A DNA stretch of 64,000 bases from Pseudomonas frederiksbergensis (GCF_003732665.1 NZ_MOBP01000003.1:1-64000), one strand, 5' to 3'. Counted from the first letter of the stretch, positions 1-9,730 are shown. The notes: generated by a model from the sequence alone, not told the origin. Program-made: numbers and translations.

Positions 1-50
1 CCTTAGGTAGATGCTCCTACATCATGGTCCAAAAACATTGAGCCACAACA

Positions 51-135
51 GCCTCGCTCCTACGGGGGCGAGTTGACCCGATTATTCGCGTCCACCATCA
101 ATCCCTGTAGGAGCGAGGCTTGCCCGCGAAGAGGC
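51..135. repeat. REP-type extragenic repeat, fragment plus one full arm
   Basis: A full arm of the GTAGGAGCGAGGCTTGCCCG family lies at 104-135, and a truncated inverse arm (CCTCGCTCCTAC) lies at 51-67. The pair sits downstream of the glutaredoxin-like gene. It is the first of many such repeats in the window. Confidence 0.8.
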
Positions 136-157
136 CATCAATCACACCGAAAATCCA

Positions 158-529
158 TCAGGCGGCCGCAAACCGCTTATCCAGATAATCAATAATCACC
201 TTGGACTCATACATCCAGGTGGTCTGGCCATTTTCTTCAATCCGCAGACACGGCACTTTGATTTTGCCGCCCTGGTCCAGCAGCGCCTGGCGATCCTGTT
301 CGTTGTTCTTCGCATCGCGCAACGCCACCGGCACGTTCAAGCGGCGCAGGGTGCGGCGGGTTTTCACGCAGAACGGGCAGGCGTGGAACTGATACAGGGT
401 CAGGTCCTTGGCAGCGTTGTTGACCTGGGCCTGAACCTCGGCCGGGCGCTGCTTTTTGCCCGGGCGGGTGATGAAGTCGATGAAGATGATCAGTTGGCCA
501 AGGCCGACACGAAGCGCTTTTACGAACAC
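158..529 (-). CDS. Membrane-anchored glutaredoxin-like protein
   Basis: This 123-residue protein starts with a hydrophobic stretch (about residues 5-21) that could anchor it in the membrane. A thioredoxin-fold glutaredoxin/GST N-terminal domain follows. The active-site CPFC motif is at 51-54, the cis-proline region VPC at about 92-94, and the helix start ESKVIIDYL near the C-terminus resembles GST N domains. By family it should use glutathione in thiol-disulfide exchange, but the substrate is unknown. It lies downstream of folE on the same strand, with a bidirectional hairpin between them. The domain call is firm; the membrane location is inferred from the N-terminus. Confidence 0.85.
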   Translation of the reverse strand: MFVKALRVGLGQLIIFIDFITRPGKKQRPAEVQAQVNNAAKDLTLYQFHACPFCVKTRRTLRRLNVPVALRDAKNNEQDRQALLDQGGKIKVPCLRIEENGQTTWMYESKVIIDYLDKRFAAA

Positions 530-590
530 GTTGAAAGCCTCACGGTGGGAATCAGGAAAGGCGCGCAGCTTACCTGATTTTTCACAGACG

Positions 591-622
591 AAAAAAAACC
601 GGCGATGAGCGCCGGTTTTTTT
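591..622. terminator. Bidirectional rho-independent terminator after folE
   Basis: A GC-rich hairpin (ACCGGCG / CGCCGGT) is flanked by an A-run on the left and a T-run on the right, so it can work in either direction. It ends folE transcription on the minus strand. Confidence 0.85.
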
Positions 623-633
623 CGTACTGCGGA

Positions 634-1179
634 TTACTTGATCAGGCTGAGAAACTCGCTGCGGGTCGCGGCGTTTTCCCGGAACTCACCGAGCATCACC
701 GAGGTGATCATCGACGAATTCTGCTTCTCCACACCGCGCATCATCATGCACATGTGCTTGGCCTCGATCACCACTGCAACGCCCAAGGCGCCGGTGACTT
801 GCTGGACCGCATCGGCGATCTGGCGGCTGAGGTTTTCCTGGATCTGCAGGCGGCGGGCGTACATATCGACGATCCGCGCGACTTTCGACAGCCCCAACAC
901 CTTGCCGCTCGGGATGTAGGCGACATGGGCCTTGCCGATAAACGGCAGCAGGTGGTGTTCGCACAACGAGTAGAGCTCGATGTCCTTGACCAGCACCATT
1001 TCGCTGTTGTCGGAGCTGAACAAGGCACCGTTGGTGACTTCTTCCAGTGTCTGTTCATAACCGCGGCAGAGGTACTGCATGGCTTTGGCGGCACGCTTTG
1101 GCGTGTCGAGCAGGCCCTCGCGGGACACGTCCTCGCCCAATTGGCCGAGAATCGCGGTGTAATTCTGTTCCAGGGACAT
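634..1179 (-). CDS. folE: GTP cyclohydrolase I
   Basis: The enzyme converts GTP to 7,8-dihydroneopterin triphosphate, the first step of tetrahydrofolate and pterin synthesis in the cytoplasm. The 181-residue protein carries the family zinc ligands in SLCEHH (Cys73, His76) and KHMCMMMRG (Cys144), and the GLSK / ARRLQIQE signature region at 97-115. I chose the internal ATG (MSLEQ) because it fits the usual length of the family and has AGG about eight bases upstream. The longer frame begins 17 codons earlier without a better ribosome site. From memory P. aeruginosa has several folE copies and this neighbourhood holds folE2. Confidence 0.95.
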   Translation of the reverse strand: MSLEQNYTAILGQLGEDVSREGLLDTPKRAAKAMQYLCRGYEQTLEEVTNGALFSSDNSEMVLVKDIELYSLCEHHLLPFIGKAHVAYIPSGKVLGLSKVARIVDMYARRLQIQENLSRQIADAVQQVTGALGVAVVIEAKHMCMMMRGVEKQNSSMITSVMLGEFRENAATRSEFLSLIK

Positions 1180-1256
1180 GAAACTACCTGTGGGATTTTT
1201 CGCAAAGGGCAAGGGTACGGTGGCGGACACGGCGCTGCAAGCGTGGCGCGACAGCT

Positions 1257-1814
1257 TTACTCGTCACGACCTTCCATCATGGTGCGTTTGAGCAGTACAT
1301 ACACCGCGCCGGCGCCGCCGTGTTTCGGTTGGCACGAGGTGAAGCCAAGCACTTGGGAATGCTGGCGCAGCCAGGTGTTGACGTGGCTTTTGATCATTGG
1401 CCGCTTGCCGTCCAGGCGCACGGCTTTGCCGTGGGTGACGCGCACGCAGCGGATTTCGAATTTGGTCGCTTCGGCAAGAAAGGCCCAGAGAGTTTCCCGG
1501 GCCTTTTCCACATTCATGCCGTGCAGGTCGAGGCTGCCTTCGAACGGGATCTGGCCAATCTTGAGTTTGCGGATCTGGCTTTCCTGCACACCGTCGCGGG
1601 CCCACATCAACTCGTCTTCCGGGCCGACGTCGATCACGAACTGATCAGACAGGCCGTCAACGGTGGTGGCATCGGTGCGCACGGTGGCGGCCTGGCGCAG
1701 CTTGGCGATCTGGGCGCGGTCGCTTTTGGGTTTGCCGGTTTCGGCGCGATCGTGCTTGATCGGCTTGATGCCTTGGGTCGCACTTTTGAACAGGGAAAAA
1801 TCGTCGTCTTGCAT
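1257..1814 (-). CDS. Smr-domain protein (SmrA/YdaL-type)
   Basis: This 185-residue protein has a charged N-terminal half and a C-terminal Smr (MutS2-related) domain. The domain hallmarks are LDLHG at 95-99, THGK at 127-130 and GGAGAVYV at 167-174. Small Smr proteins act as nucleic-acid endonucleases, but the cellular role of this type is not settled. The start is fixed by GGAGG five bases before the ATG at 1814. The frame extends 57 codons further upstream without a good start. Its neighbours are folE and a small membrane protein. Confidence 0.9.
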   Translation of the reverse strand: MQDDDFSLFKSATQGIKPIKHDRAETGKPKSDRAQIAKLRQAATVRTDATTVDGLSDQFVIDVGPEDELMWARDGVQESQIRKLKIGQIPFEGSLDLHGMNVEKARETLWAFLAEATKFEIRCVRVTHGKAVRLDGKRPMIKSHVNTWLRQHSQVLGFTSCQPKHGGAGAVYVLLKRTMMEGRDE

Positions 1815-1900
1815 GTCAGCCTCCGCGAAGGAGGGCAGTTTACCCAAGTCGGGACGCGATCCATAACAATTGGGCCCGGCAAACTGCCGAGCCCAAGAAT

Positions 1901-2221
1901 TCAGTCGTGTTTTTTCATCAAATGCGGGGACATGTTCAGCGCTTGCGATTGTCGCGAACGGCGACGGCAGCGACGCCACAGCCATACGCCGACGTACAGC
2001 ACGAACAGGCCAATCACCAGAATCACTGCCGAACCGACCTTGTTGGTATTCAACTCGCCCAGGGCGGGCGCGTGGCCGAGCAGGCTGCCGACACCGGCCA
2101 GCGTCATCAATACGCCGAGCATCGCCAGCAGGGCGGCAATGGCTGCGCCGATTCGAAAACGCCAGTTGCTTTGGCCTTTGGGCCGCAAGCGGCGTGCATC
2201 AAAACCATCGGATAACTTCAT
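1901..2221 (-). CDS. Small two-TM membrane protein, function unknown
   Basis: The 106-residue protein has two hydrophobic segments at about 24-48 and 62-82, and a strongly basic RRCRRRSR stretch directly after the second. That suggests both termini are cytoplasmic. The start at 2221 is preferred because AGGAAGG sits just upstream. The longer frame would place that ribosome site inside the gene. I do not recognise a characterised family. It precedes the Smr gene by about 90 bases on the same strand. Confidence 0.75.
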   Translation of the reverse strand: MKLSDGFDARRLRPKGQSNWRFRIGAAIAALLAMLGVLMTLAGVGSLLGHAPALGELNTNKVGSAVILVIGLFVLYVGVWLWRRCRRRSRQSQALNMSPHLMKKHD

Positions 2222-2352
2222 TCCGACCTTCCTCAATGGGTATCGGCCCTTCGACCGGGAGTTGACCGGGATGTTCCTGAGGCTAAGGCAATTGCAGCAA
2301 ATGAGAGGCTTTTGCGGATGAGCGGCGGCATGAACCGCTCATCGAGCGTCGA

Positions 2353-2943
2353 TCAGATCAGATCGTGGGTCAGGGCGAGGGTGGCGAAGTTATCCGCCAT
2401 GATCGCCATTTCGGTCTGCTGAACGTGCTCGGCGCTGAGTATTGAGCCCTTGTAAGGCAGGTCGCGGGTGGCACAGGCATCCTCCACCAGGGTGCAACGA
2501 AAGCCCAGGTTCTTCGCCGCGCGCACCGTGGTGCTGACGCTGGAGTGGCTCATGAAGCCGCAGACGATCAGGTCCAGGGAGCCAAGCTCTTGCAGGCGAT
2601 CGTACAGCGTAGTGCCGTGGAACGCGCTCGGCAGGAGCTTGCCGATAATGGTTTCGTCAACCAGTGGCTCCAGGCCCGGGATGAATTCGCCGCGCTCGCC
2701 TTGCGGATCAAACAGCCCGCCGACAGTGCCGAGGTGACGTACATGCACGATCGGCCGGCCGGCTGCGCGGGCAGCGGCCACGATTTGCTTGATGTTCGCG
2801 ACGGCAGCCTCCATGCCACTCAGGGCCAGCGGACCGCTGAGGTATTCTTTCTGGGCATCGATGATGATGAGGGTCGCCTGGCTCAGTTTGGCCGCCGGGT
2901 AACCGCGACCGCTGAGTTGAAACATCGTTTGTGGAACGGACAT
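2353..2943 (-). CDS. Isochorismatase-fold (cysteine hydrolase-like) protein lacking the cysteine
   Basis: The 196-residue protein has the isochorismatase fold. The conserved Asp is in IIIDAQ (Asp29), the Lys in GKLLPSAF (Lys102), and the cis-peptide/nucleophile loop is VCGFMSHSSVSTT at about 127-139. In nicotinamidase-like members the nucleophile is a Cys in that loop (consensus G-x-x-T-x-x-C-V). Here the equivalent residue reads as Ser135, so cysteine-dependent amide hydrolysis is doubtful. The start has AAGGAG seven bases upstream. The substrate cannot be named, and it may not be true isochorismate. Confidence 0.85.
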   Translation of the reverse strand: MSVPQTMFQLSGRGYPAAKLSQATLIIIDAQKEYLSGPLALSGMEAAVANIKQIVAAARAAGRPIVHVRHLGTVGGLFDPQGERGEFIPGLEPLVDETIIGKLLPSAFHGTTLYDRLQELGSLDLIVCGFMSHSSVSTTVRAAKNLGFRCTLVEDACATRDLPYKGSILSAEHVQQTEMAIMADNFATLALTHDLI

Positions 2944-3197
2944 TCTGGGGCTCCTTGGAGTGGGGCTTTTGCGACATTGTCCTCTGGCTGAGCGGTTCTG
3001 TGAATCGCTACCATCGTAGGCACCGTCGTTGCTGGCTTGCAGCCTTGTCAAGATACTCATTCTGTTCAATAGCCAACCGAAAAAATGGATGAGTCCTACA
3101 TCTGATCCGGTGTTTTTCCTGCGTCGTCGTGGCGCGTTTTGGCTGTTAGAATCGCCAGTCGTTTTGTTTGCCAGCCGTTTTATTTGGAGTTGCCGCT

Positions 3198-4106
3198 GTG
3201 ATCACTTCCCGCCTTCGTACCCTGCGTGACCATATCCGTTGGGCCGTCAGCCGCTTCCATGGGGAGGATCTGTTTTTCGGCCATGGCACCGACAATGCCT
3301 GGGACGAAGCCCGGCAACTGGTGTTGGGTGCGTTGCACCTGCCGTGGGAAATTGCCGACAGCTATCTGGACTGCAATCTGGAAGACGATGAGCTGGTCAA
3401 TCTGCAACGCTTGCTCAAGCGCCGCATCGAGGAGCGCATTCCCACCGCTTACCTGTTGGGCGAGGCGTGGTTTTGTGGCATGTCGTTCATCGTCGACGAG
3501 CGCGTGCTGATCCCGCGTTCACCGATTGGCGAGCTGATCGAAAAACGCTTTGCGCCGTGGCTGGGCAGCGATCCGGTGCGGATTCTTGACCTGTGCACCG
3601 GTTCCGGTTGCATCGGTATCGCGTGCGCCTACGAATTCCAGGACGCCGAAGTGGTGCTGGCGGACCTGTCGTTCGAAGCGCTGGAAGTGGCCAACCAGAA
3701 CATCGAGCGTCATGGTGTCGATGAGCGGGTGTACACGGTTCAGGGCGATGGTTTCGATGGCTTGCCGGGTCAACGTTTCGACCTGATCGTGTCGAACCCG
3801 CCCTACGTCGATGCGGAAGATTTTGCTGACATGCCGGACGAATACCAGCACGAACCGGAACTGGGCCTGGCCTGCGGTGATGATGGTTTGAACCTGGTGC
3901 GGCGGATGCTCGCCGAAGCGGCGAATCACCTGACCGAGAAGGGTTTGTTGATTGTCGAAGTGGGCAACAGCCAGGTGCACGTCGAAGCGCTGTACCCGGA
4001 AGTCGACTTCGCCTGGCTCGATTTCGAGCGCGGTGGGCATGGGGTGTTCATGTTGACGGCGGAGCAGTGCCGGGATCATCAGGCCGTGTTTGCTTCCCGT
4101 GTTTAA
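3198..4106 (+). CDS. prmB: Ribosomal protein uL3 N5-glutamine methyltransferase
   Basis: PrmB uses S-adenosylmethionine to methylate a glutamine side chain of ribosomal protein L3. The SAM-binding loop is [10 protein letters not shown] (131-140) and the catalytic NPPY is at 200-203, followed by [13 protein letters not shown] as in PrmB rather than PrmC. I place the start at the GTG at 3198, with GGAG eight bases upstream, giving 302 residues. An ATG ten codons earlier has no ribosome site. A REP pair follows the gene. Confidence 0.93.
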   Translation: MITSRLRTLRDHIRWAVSRFHGEDLFFGHGTDNAWDEARQLVLGALHLPWEIADSYLDCNLEDDELVNLQRLLKRRIEERIPTAYLLGEAWFCGMSFIVDERVLIPRSPIGELIEKRFAPWLGSDPVRILDLCTGSGCIGIACAYEFQDAEVVLADLSFEALEVANQNIERHGVDERVYTVQGDGFDGLPGQRFDLIVSNPPYVDAEDFADMPDEYQHEPELGLACGDDGLNLVRRMLAEAANHLTEKGLLIVEVGNSQVHVEALYPEVDFAWLDFERGGHGVFMLTAEQCRDHQAVFASRV

Positions 4107-4116
4107 CCGTTAGGAC

Positions 4117-4183
4117 GCTTTCGCGAGCAAGCCCGCTCCCACAGGAGAACGCATTCCAATGTGGGAGCGGGCTTGCTCGCGAA
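4117..4183. repeat. REP pair (GGGAGCGGGCTTGCTCGCG family), tail-to-tail
   Basis: Two inverted arms of the CGCGAGCAAGCCCGCTCCC family are separated by about 15 bases. They lie between the convergent prmB and the next minus-strand gene. Confidence 0.9.
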
Positions 4184-4207
4184 TGGGCGCGCCTCGGTCC
4201 TGGATCT

Positions 4208-4999
4208 TTACCGGTGCGTCGCAATCCAGATCAACAACCCCGCCTGAAACACCGCAAACGCCACCAGGCACGTAATCGTAAACCGCAGCCCAGCGTCTTC
4301 ACGCTTGTACTTGCTGACCTTTTCTTCGTGCTTCTTGAGCTTCACTTCCTGCTCGGCCAGGTTCTGTTCAGCCTGCTGCAACATCTGCGCGGCTTCGAGA
4401 ATTTCCACCTGTTGCAGCTTTTCTTTATTCCAGTCAGCCAGCAGATCGCCGACCAGCACCTCTTTGACGCTGCCCTTCAAATGCTGGGCATCGGCGTACG
4501 CCACTTCAAAACCGTGCACCCGCAAAAAGTGATCGCGACGCAGGCGAGTGTCTTCGTTCAGCGCGTCCTTGTTGTTCAGGTCGGTGCCGTCGACGGTGTA
4601 GGTGGGCCAGCGTTTTTTCGCCCAGGTGATGCCCTGGGCTGCCAGGTAGCGGCCGATGCCACGGTTCATCGGTTCGATCTGCAAACCGCTGGCCGGGCCG
4701 AAATGCACGCGTTTGGTGTCGTGATCGACCCAGATATCCAGATGATTCTGCTCTTTGCGCACCCGCTGGCCCGGCAGCGAAATGGTCATGCGCATCAGGC
4801 TGCGTTCCTTGCTGTTGCGCTCGGCGTAACCGAACTCGACAAAGCGCAGCGGCCGGCCACCGGTGTTGCGGTCGGTCTGCAACGGCGCCAGGCGGAGCAT
4901 CTTGTGGTGCTCGACGTGGACGTCCGCCCACGGCAGCTCGACCGCTGGCGGTGTGTCTTGTTCAGCGGTGGTGTCGGGTGAAGTCGGGGTATCAGTCAT
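4208..4999 (-). CDS. Conserved hypothetical with coiled coil and C-terminal TM anchor
   Basis: The 263-residue protein has three visible parts. A Thr/Pro-rich N-terminus is followed by a mixed globular region (about 20-190). A Gln/Glu/Lys-rich coiled coil covers about 190-238, and a single transmembrane segment ends the chain (about 241-260). This architecture points to a tail-anchored inner-membrane protein with a cytoplasmic body. No catalytic motif was recognised. The neighbours prmB and the alpha/beta hydrolase do not suggest a role. Confidence 0.75.
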   Translation of the reverse strand: MTDTPTSPDTTAEQDTPPAVELPWADVHVEHHKMLRLAPLQTDRNTGGRPLRFVEFGYAERNSKERSLMRMTISLPGQRVRKEQNHLDIWVDHDTKRVHFGPASGLQIEPMNRGIGRYLAAQGITWAKKRWPTYTVDGTDLNNKDALNEDTRLRRDHFLRVHGFEVAYADAQHLKGSVKEVLVGDLLADWNKEKLQQVEILEAAQMLQQAEQNLAEQEVKLKKHEEKVSKYKREDAGLRFTITCLVAFAVFQAGLLIWIATHR

Positions 5000-5109
5000 A
5001 ACGGCGAGATCCTGTCCAAGCGCTGCTTGCCGCCAGTCATAGCGCTGGCGACAAAGGCTTATCGGCCGTTTTTCGAAGGACTAGAGGGCAAACAGCGCTT
5101 AAACAGCGC

Positions 5110-6066
5110 TTAACTGGAGCGAAGTCCGTCAATAAACCCGAGGATGCGTGAGCCAAGTTCGGCGGCCAGGGGCAAATTCGGATCCTTGTAGGAAGCCAAT
5201 TGCCGTTTCACGTCGTTGGGCACGATGCGCATCACGTGGTTCATGCCTTCAATCACCGCCAGTTCAGCGTCGGGCTTGGCTTCCTTGAGCAACTTGGCGT
5301 CACCCACCCCGACCTGAATATCGCTGGTGCCCTGGATGATCAGCGCCGGCATTTTCAACCGGGCGAAAGCGGCCGCCGGGTCCTGGCGGAACAGCGAAAT
5401 CAGGTACGGCTGCACGCTCGGGCGAAAAATCACCTGCAACTGCGGCGGCACGTTGTCGTCGGTGTGACCGGCCTTGAGGCTGTCGAGCAGTTCATTACTG
5501 CGCAGCATCAGCGGCGGCGGCAGGCGATTGGCCAATTGCTGGCGCAGCACCTGATCCACTGGCCGGGCGCTGCCGGACATGGAAATCACCGCGGCCGCAT
5601 CAACGCTCGGCGCCGCCAGGGTGGCGATCAAGGCGCCTTCGCTGTGGCCGAGCAGAATCAATTTTCCAAAACGCGGATCGGTCTTGAGCTTGCGGCTCCA
5701 GGCCTCGGCGTCGGCCACATAGGCTTCCACCGACAGATTGCGCTCGTCCGGGGTCGCGGCCAGGCTCGCCGCCACACCGCGCTTGTCGTAGCGCACGCTG
5801 GCGATGTTGTGTTTGGCCAGCACCCAGGCCAGGCGCTTGAGGCTGTCGTTGCGCCCGCCGTCGGGGTTGTTTCCGTCACGATCCGTAGGACCGGAGCCGG
5901 AAATGATCAGGACAACCGGCACCGGCGTGTCGGATTTGGGCAGCAGCAAGGAGCCGAAAAGCTCTCCGGTGCCGGTATCCAAAGTGATCGGTCGTTGTAG
6001 GACTGTCGCCTGAACGAAGCCGGTAAAGAGGGTAAGACTCAAGGCCAGAACTCGCAGCATCATCAC
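5110..6066 (-). CDS. Exported alpha/beta hydrolase
   Basis: The first 20 residues form a signal peptide ending at VQA-TV. The rest is an alpha/beta hydrolase of the dienelactone/prolyl-oligopeptidase-like type. The triad is Ser142 in GHSEG, Asp249 in QGTSDIQV and His277 in GMNHV. The oxyanion region ISGSGPTDRDGN at 55-66 is typical of periplasmic esterase-like members. The likely location is the periplasm; the substrate is unknown. It is divergent from aroC. Confidence 0.88.
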   Translation of the reverse strand: MMMLRVLALSLTLFTGFVQATVLQRPITLDTGTGELFGSLLLPKSDTPVPVVLIISGSGPTDRDGNNPDGGRNDSLKRLAWVLAKHNIASVRYDKRGVAASLAATPDERNLSVEAYVADAEAWSRKLKTDPRFGKLILLGHSEGALIATLAAPSVDAAAVISMSGSARPVDQVLRQQLANRLPPPLMLRSNELLDSLKAGHTDDNVPPQLQVIFRPSVQPYLISLFRQDPAAAFARLKMPALIIQGTSDIQVGVGDAKLLKEAKPDAELAVIEGMNHVMRIVPNDVKRQLASYKDPNLPLAAELGSRILGFIDGLRSS

Positions 6067-6192
6067 GCCATCATGAACAAGGTGCCGGTTGGACTCGCGG
6101 ACACCGGTAAGGTTCGAGGATGAACTACTTGGGTTGCCTGCGTATACTGGCGCGCATTACGTATTCAGGTTCGATTTCACGGAGCGTCCCGC

Positions 6193-7284
6193 ATGTCCGG
6201 CAATACCTACGGCAAGCTGTTCACTGTCACCACCGCTGGCGAAAGCCATGGTCCGGCGTTGGTCGCCATTGTCGACGGCTGCCCGCCGGGTCTGGAGATT
6301 TCCCTGGAGGATCTGCAGCGTGACCTTGACCGCCGCAAGCCCGGCACCAGCCGTCACACCACCCAGCGCCAGGAAGCCGACGAAGTCGAAATCCTCAGCG
6401 GCGTGTTCGAAGGCCGCACCACCGGTTGCGCCATCGGCCTGTTGATCCGCAACACTGACCAGAAGTCCAAGGACTACTCGGCGATCAAGGATCTGTTCCG
6501 CCCGGCCCACGCCGACTACACCTACCACCACAAATACGGCGAACGCGATTACCGCGGCGGCGGTCGTAGCTCGGCGCGGGAAACCGCGATGCGCGTGGCG
6601 GCGGGGGCGATTGCCAAGAAATACCTGGCCAGCCAGGGCATCGTCATTCGTGGCTACATGAGCCAGCTCGGCCCGATCGAGATCCCGTTCAAGACCTGGG
6701 ATTCGGTGGAAGACAACGCGTTCTTCAGCCCTGACCCGGACAAGGTGCCGGAACTGGAAGCCTATATGGACCAGTTGCGCCGCGACCAGGATTCGGTCGG
6801 CGCCAAGATCACCGTCGTGGCTGAGGGCGTGATGCCTGGCCTCGGCGAGCCGATCTTCGACCGCCTCGACGCCGAACTGGCCCACGCGCTGATGAGCATC
6901 AACGCGGTCAAAGGCGTGGAAATCGGCGCCGGTTTTGCCAGCGTCGCCCAACGCGGCACCGAACACCGTGATGAAATGACCCCGGAAGGTTTCCTCAGCA
7001 ACAACGCTGGCGGCATTCTCGGTGGCATCTCCTCGGGCCAGCCAATCGTCGCGCACCTGGCGCTGAAGCCAACATCAAGCATCACCACGCCGGGCCGTTC
7101 CATCGACATCCATGGCAACCCGGTGGACGTGATCACCAAGGGCCGTCATGACCCGTGCGTCGGCATTCGTGCCACGCCGATTGCCGAAGCGATGATGGCC
7201 ATCGTGCTGATGGATCACCTGCTGCGTCATCGCGGGCAGAACGCCGATGTGCGAGTGAGCACGCCGGTGTTGGGCCAGCTTTAA
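6193..7284 (+). CDS. aroC: Chorismate synthase
   Basis: The enzyme makes chorismate from EPSP using reduced FMN, the last common step of aromatic amino-acid and folate-precursor synthesis. The 363-residue length is normal. GESHGPAL near residues 16-23, [14 protein letters not shown] near 46-59 and [20 protein letters not shown] are family signatures. The short spacing to the next gene (about 35 bases) suggests cotranscription with the MFS and mtn genes. Confidence 0.97.
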   Translation: MSGNTYGKLFTVTTAGESHGPALVAIVDGCPPGLEISLEDLQRDLDRRKPGTSRHTTQRQEADEVEILSGVFEGRTTGCAIGLLIRNTDQKSKDYSAIKDLFRPAHADYTYHHKYGERDYRGGGRSSARETAMRVAAGAIAKKYLASQGIVIRGYMSQLGPIEIPFKTWDSVEDNAFFSPDPDKVPELEAYMDQLRRDQDSVGAKITVVAEGVMPGLGEPIFDRLDAELAHALMSINAVKGVEIGAGFASVAQRGTEHRDEMTPEGFLSNNAGGILGGISSGQPIVAHLALKPTSSITTPGRSIDIHGNPVDVITKGRHDPCVGIRATPIAEAMMAIVLMDHLLRHRGQNADVRVSTPVLGQL

Positions 7285-7318
7285 TGGCTCACCGCACAGT
7301 CGCCGGGGTCTGAAGACC

Positions 7319-8464
7319 TTGGCGGCGCTCCCGTACTGGCGGCTCTCCAGTTTCTATCTGTTCTATTTCGCCTTGCTCGGTTCGACGGCGCCATTTCTGG
7401 CGCTGTACTTCGATCACCTGGGCTTTTCCAGCGCGCGTATCGGCGAGCTGGTGGCGATCCCGATGCTGATGCGCTGCGTGGCGCCGAACATCTGGGGCTG
7501 GCTCGGCGACTACACCGGACGACGCCTGGCCATCGTGCGATTCGGCGCAGTCTGCACGCTGCTGACGTTCTCGCTGATCTTCGTCAGCAAAACCTACGCC
7601 TGGCTGGCGATGGTCATGGCTTTGCATGCGTTCTTCTGGCACGCGGTATTGCCGCAATTTGAAGTCATCACCCTGGCGCACCTCAAGGGTCAGACCTCCC
7701 GTTACAGTCAGATCCGTTTGTGGGGCTCCATCGGTTTCATCATCACCGTGGTTGCCCTCGGGCGGGTCTTCGAATGGCTGAGCCTGGACATCTACCCCGT
7801 GGCGCTGGTGCTGATCATGGCCGGGATTGTTGTCAGCAGTTTGTGGGTGCCGAACGCGCAACCGGTGCAGAGCGAACGAGTGACCGGGGAGGGCTTCCTC
7901 AAGCAGTTGCGCAGCCCTGGGGTGTTGGCGTTTTACGGGTGTGTGGCGCTGATGCAGATGAGCCACGGGCCGTATTACACCTTTCTGACCTTGCATCTGG
8001 AACATCTCGGTTACAGCCGTGGCGTGATCGGCATGCTCTGGGCCGTGGGTGTCGTCGCGGAAGTCCTGATGTTCCTGGCCATGAGCAAAATCCTCGCGCG
8101 CTTCTCGGTGCGCCGGGTATTGCTGGCGAGTTTTCTGCTGGCGGCCCTGCGCTGGTTGCTGCTAGGTTCGTTCGCTGAATTTCTCTGGGTGCTGCTGTTT
8201 GCCCAGGTACTGCACGCCGCGACGTTCGGCAGCTTTCACGCGGCTGCCATCCAGTTCGTGCAACGTAGTTTCGGCGCTCGTCAGCAAGGCCAGGGCCAGG
8301 CGTTGTACGCGGCACTGGCCGGCACCGGCGGCGCACTCGGCGCGTTGTATTCCGGCTACAGCTGGAATGCCCTCGGCGCCACATTGACCTTTAGTATCGC
8401 CAGCCTCGCAGCCTTCGCGGCTGCCGTTATCATCGCCACACGTATGCAAGAGGACCGGCCATGA
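7319..8464 (+). CDS. MFS transporter, HcaT/nucleoside-permease-like
   Basis: The 381-residue protein has about twelve hydrophobic segments and the short-loop layout of the major facilitator superfamily. It resembles members annotated as phenylpropionate or nucleoside:H+ symporters (YWRLSSFYLFYFALLG at the N-terminus). The start used is TTG at 7319. No in-frame ATG occurs between it and aroC, so a non-ATG start is needed. It overlaps mtnB by four bases (ATGA), so translation is probably coupled. The substrate is not shown by sequence. The context favours a methylthio-sugar or related salvage substrate, which is inference. Confidence 0.85.
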   Translation: MAALPYWRLSSFYLFYFALLGSTAPFLALYFDHLGFSSARIGELVAIPMLMRCVAPNIWGWLGDYTGRRLAIVRFGAVCTLLTFSLIFVSKTYAWLAMVMALHAFFWHAVLPQFEVITLAHLKGQTSRYSQIRLWGSIGFIITVVALGRVFEWLSLDIYPVALVLIMAGIVVSSLWVPNAQPVQSERVTGEGFLKQLRSPGVLAFYGCVALMQMSHGPYYTFLTLHLEHLGYSRGVIGMLWAVGVVAEVLMFLAMSKILARFSVRRVLLASFLLAALRWLLLGSFAEFLWVLLFAQVLHAATFGSFHAAAIQFVQRSFGARQQGQGQALYAALAGTGGALGALYSGYSWNALGATLTFSIASLAAFAAAVIIATRMQEDRP

Positions 8465-9087
8465 GCCTTACCCGAGAACACCTCGCCCAGGAAATCATCG
8501 ACGCCGGGCGTTTTTTGTATGGTCGCGGCTGGTCGCCGGCCACCAGCAGCAATTATTCGACGCGGCTGTCGCCCACCGAAGCGCTGCTGACCGTGTCCGG
8601 CAAGCACAAAGGCCAGCTCGGCCTCGACGATGTGCTGGCCACCGACCTCGCGGGTAACAGCCTGGAACCGGGCAAGAAGCCGTCCGCCGAAACCTTGTTG
8701 CACACCCAGCTCTATAGCTGGCGCCCCGAGATCGGTGCGGTGCTTCACACCCATTCGGTGAATGCCACGGTGCTGTCGCGCCTGACGCCGCAAGCCTTCA
8801 TCGAATTCGAAGACTACGAGCTGCAAAAAGCCTTCAGCGGTGTCTCCACCCACGAGTCGTTGGTGCGGGTGCCGATTTTCGACAATGATCAGGATATTGC
8901 GCGCCTCGCCGCCAAGGTGCAGCCTTGGCTCGACGCCCATCCCGATTGCGTCGGCTACCTGATTCGTGGCCATGGCCTCTACACCTGGGGCGCGCGCATG
9001 AGCGACGCCCTGCGCCAGATCGAGGCCTTTGAATTTTTGTTCGAGTGCGAGTTGAAGACCCGCAGCGTCATGAACCGCCAAGGCTGA
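8461..9087 (+). CDS. mtnB: Methylthioribulose-1-phosphate dehydratase
   Basis: MtnB dehydrates 5-methylthioribulose-1-phosphate in the methionine salvage pathway. It belongs to the class II aldolase/AraD fold. Zinc ligands are visible as HTH at 96-98 and His171 in IRGHGLYTWG. The length, 208 residues, is normal. It overlaps the MFS gene upstream by four bases, and mtnD and mtnC follow on the same strand. Confidence 0.95.
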   Translation: MSLTREHLAQEIIDAGRFLYGRGWSPATSSNYSTRLSPTEALLTVSGKHKGQLGLDDVLATDLAGNSLEPGKKPSAETLLHTQLYSWRPEIGAVLHTHSVNATVLSRLTPQAFIEFEDYELQKAFSGVSTHESLVRVPIFDNDQDIARLAAKVQPWLDAHPDCVGYLIRGHGLYTWGARMSDALRQIEAFEFLFECELKTRSVMNRQG

Positions 9088-9180
9088 CTTCACCAGAAGT
9101 AGCCTATTTGCCTGATGAAACGCCGCGCCCGACCGGTCTGAAAGAACCGGACGGCGCGGTCGAAACCGAGGAATTGCCCC

Positions 9181-9726
9181 ATGAGCAGCCTGTCCGTTTA
9201 TCACGTTTCAAGCCCGGAAATACCGAACAAGGTCCTGACCCACTTCGAAGACATCGCCTCGACCCTGGCCGAACAGGGCGTGCGTTTCGACCGCTGGCAA
9301 GCCACCGCGAAAATCCAGCCCGGCGCCAGCCAGGAAGAAGTGATCGCCGCGTACCAGGAACAGATCGACAAACTGATGACCGAACGCGGCTACATCACCG
9401 TCGATGTGATCAGCCTGAACAGCGACCACCCGCAAAAAGCCGAACTGCGGGCCAAGTTCCTCGACGAGCACCGCCATGCTGAAGACGAAGTACGATTTTT
9501 CGTCGCCGGCCGTGGGCTGTTTACCCTGCACATCGACGATTACGTCTACGCCGTGCTCTGCGAGAAAAATGACCTGATCTCGGTGCCGGCAGGCACGCCG
9601 CATTGGTTCGACATGGGCGAGCATCCGCATTTCGTGGCGATCCGTTTGTTCAACAACCCCGAAGGCTGGGTCGCCAAGTTCACCGGCGAAGACATCGCCA
9701 ACCGCTTCCCGCGTCTTGAGGACTGA
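9181..9726 (+). CDS. mtnD: Acireductone dioxygenase
   Basis: MtnD oxidises the acireductone of methionine salvage to ketomethylthiobutyrate (Fe form) or to off-pathway products (Ni form). The metal site of this cupin is complete: His97, His99 and Glu103 in EHRHAEDEV, and His141 in GTPHWFD. The protein is 181 residues. It lies 93 bases after mtnB and five bases before mtnC. Confidence 0.96.
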   Translation: MSSLSVYHVSSPEIPNKVLTHFEDIASTLAEQGVRFDRWQATAKIQPGASQEEVIAAYQEQIDKLMTERGYITVDVISLNSDHPQKAELRAKFLDEHRHAEDEVRFFVAGRGLFTLHIDDYVYAVLCEKNDLISVPAGTPHWFDMGEHPHFVAIRLFNNPEGWVAKFTGEDIANRFPRLED

Positions 9727-9730
9727 TTGA

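Noticed and set aside
3029..3229. Small plus-strand ORF before prmB
   Set aside because: No ribosome site, overlaps the prmB start, and ends out of frame with it.
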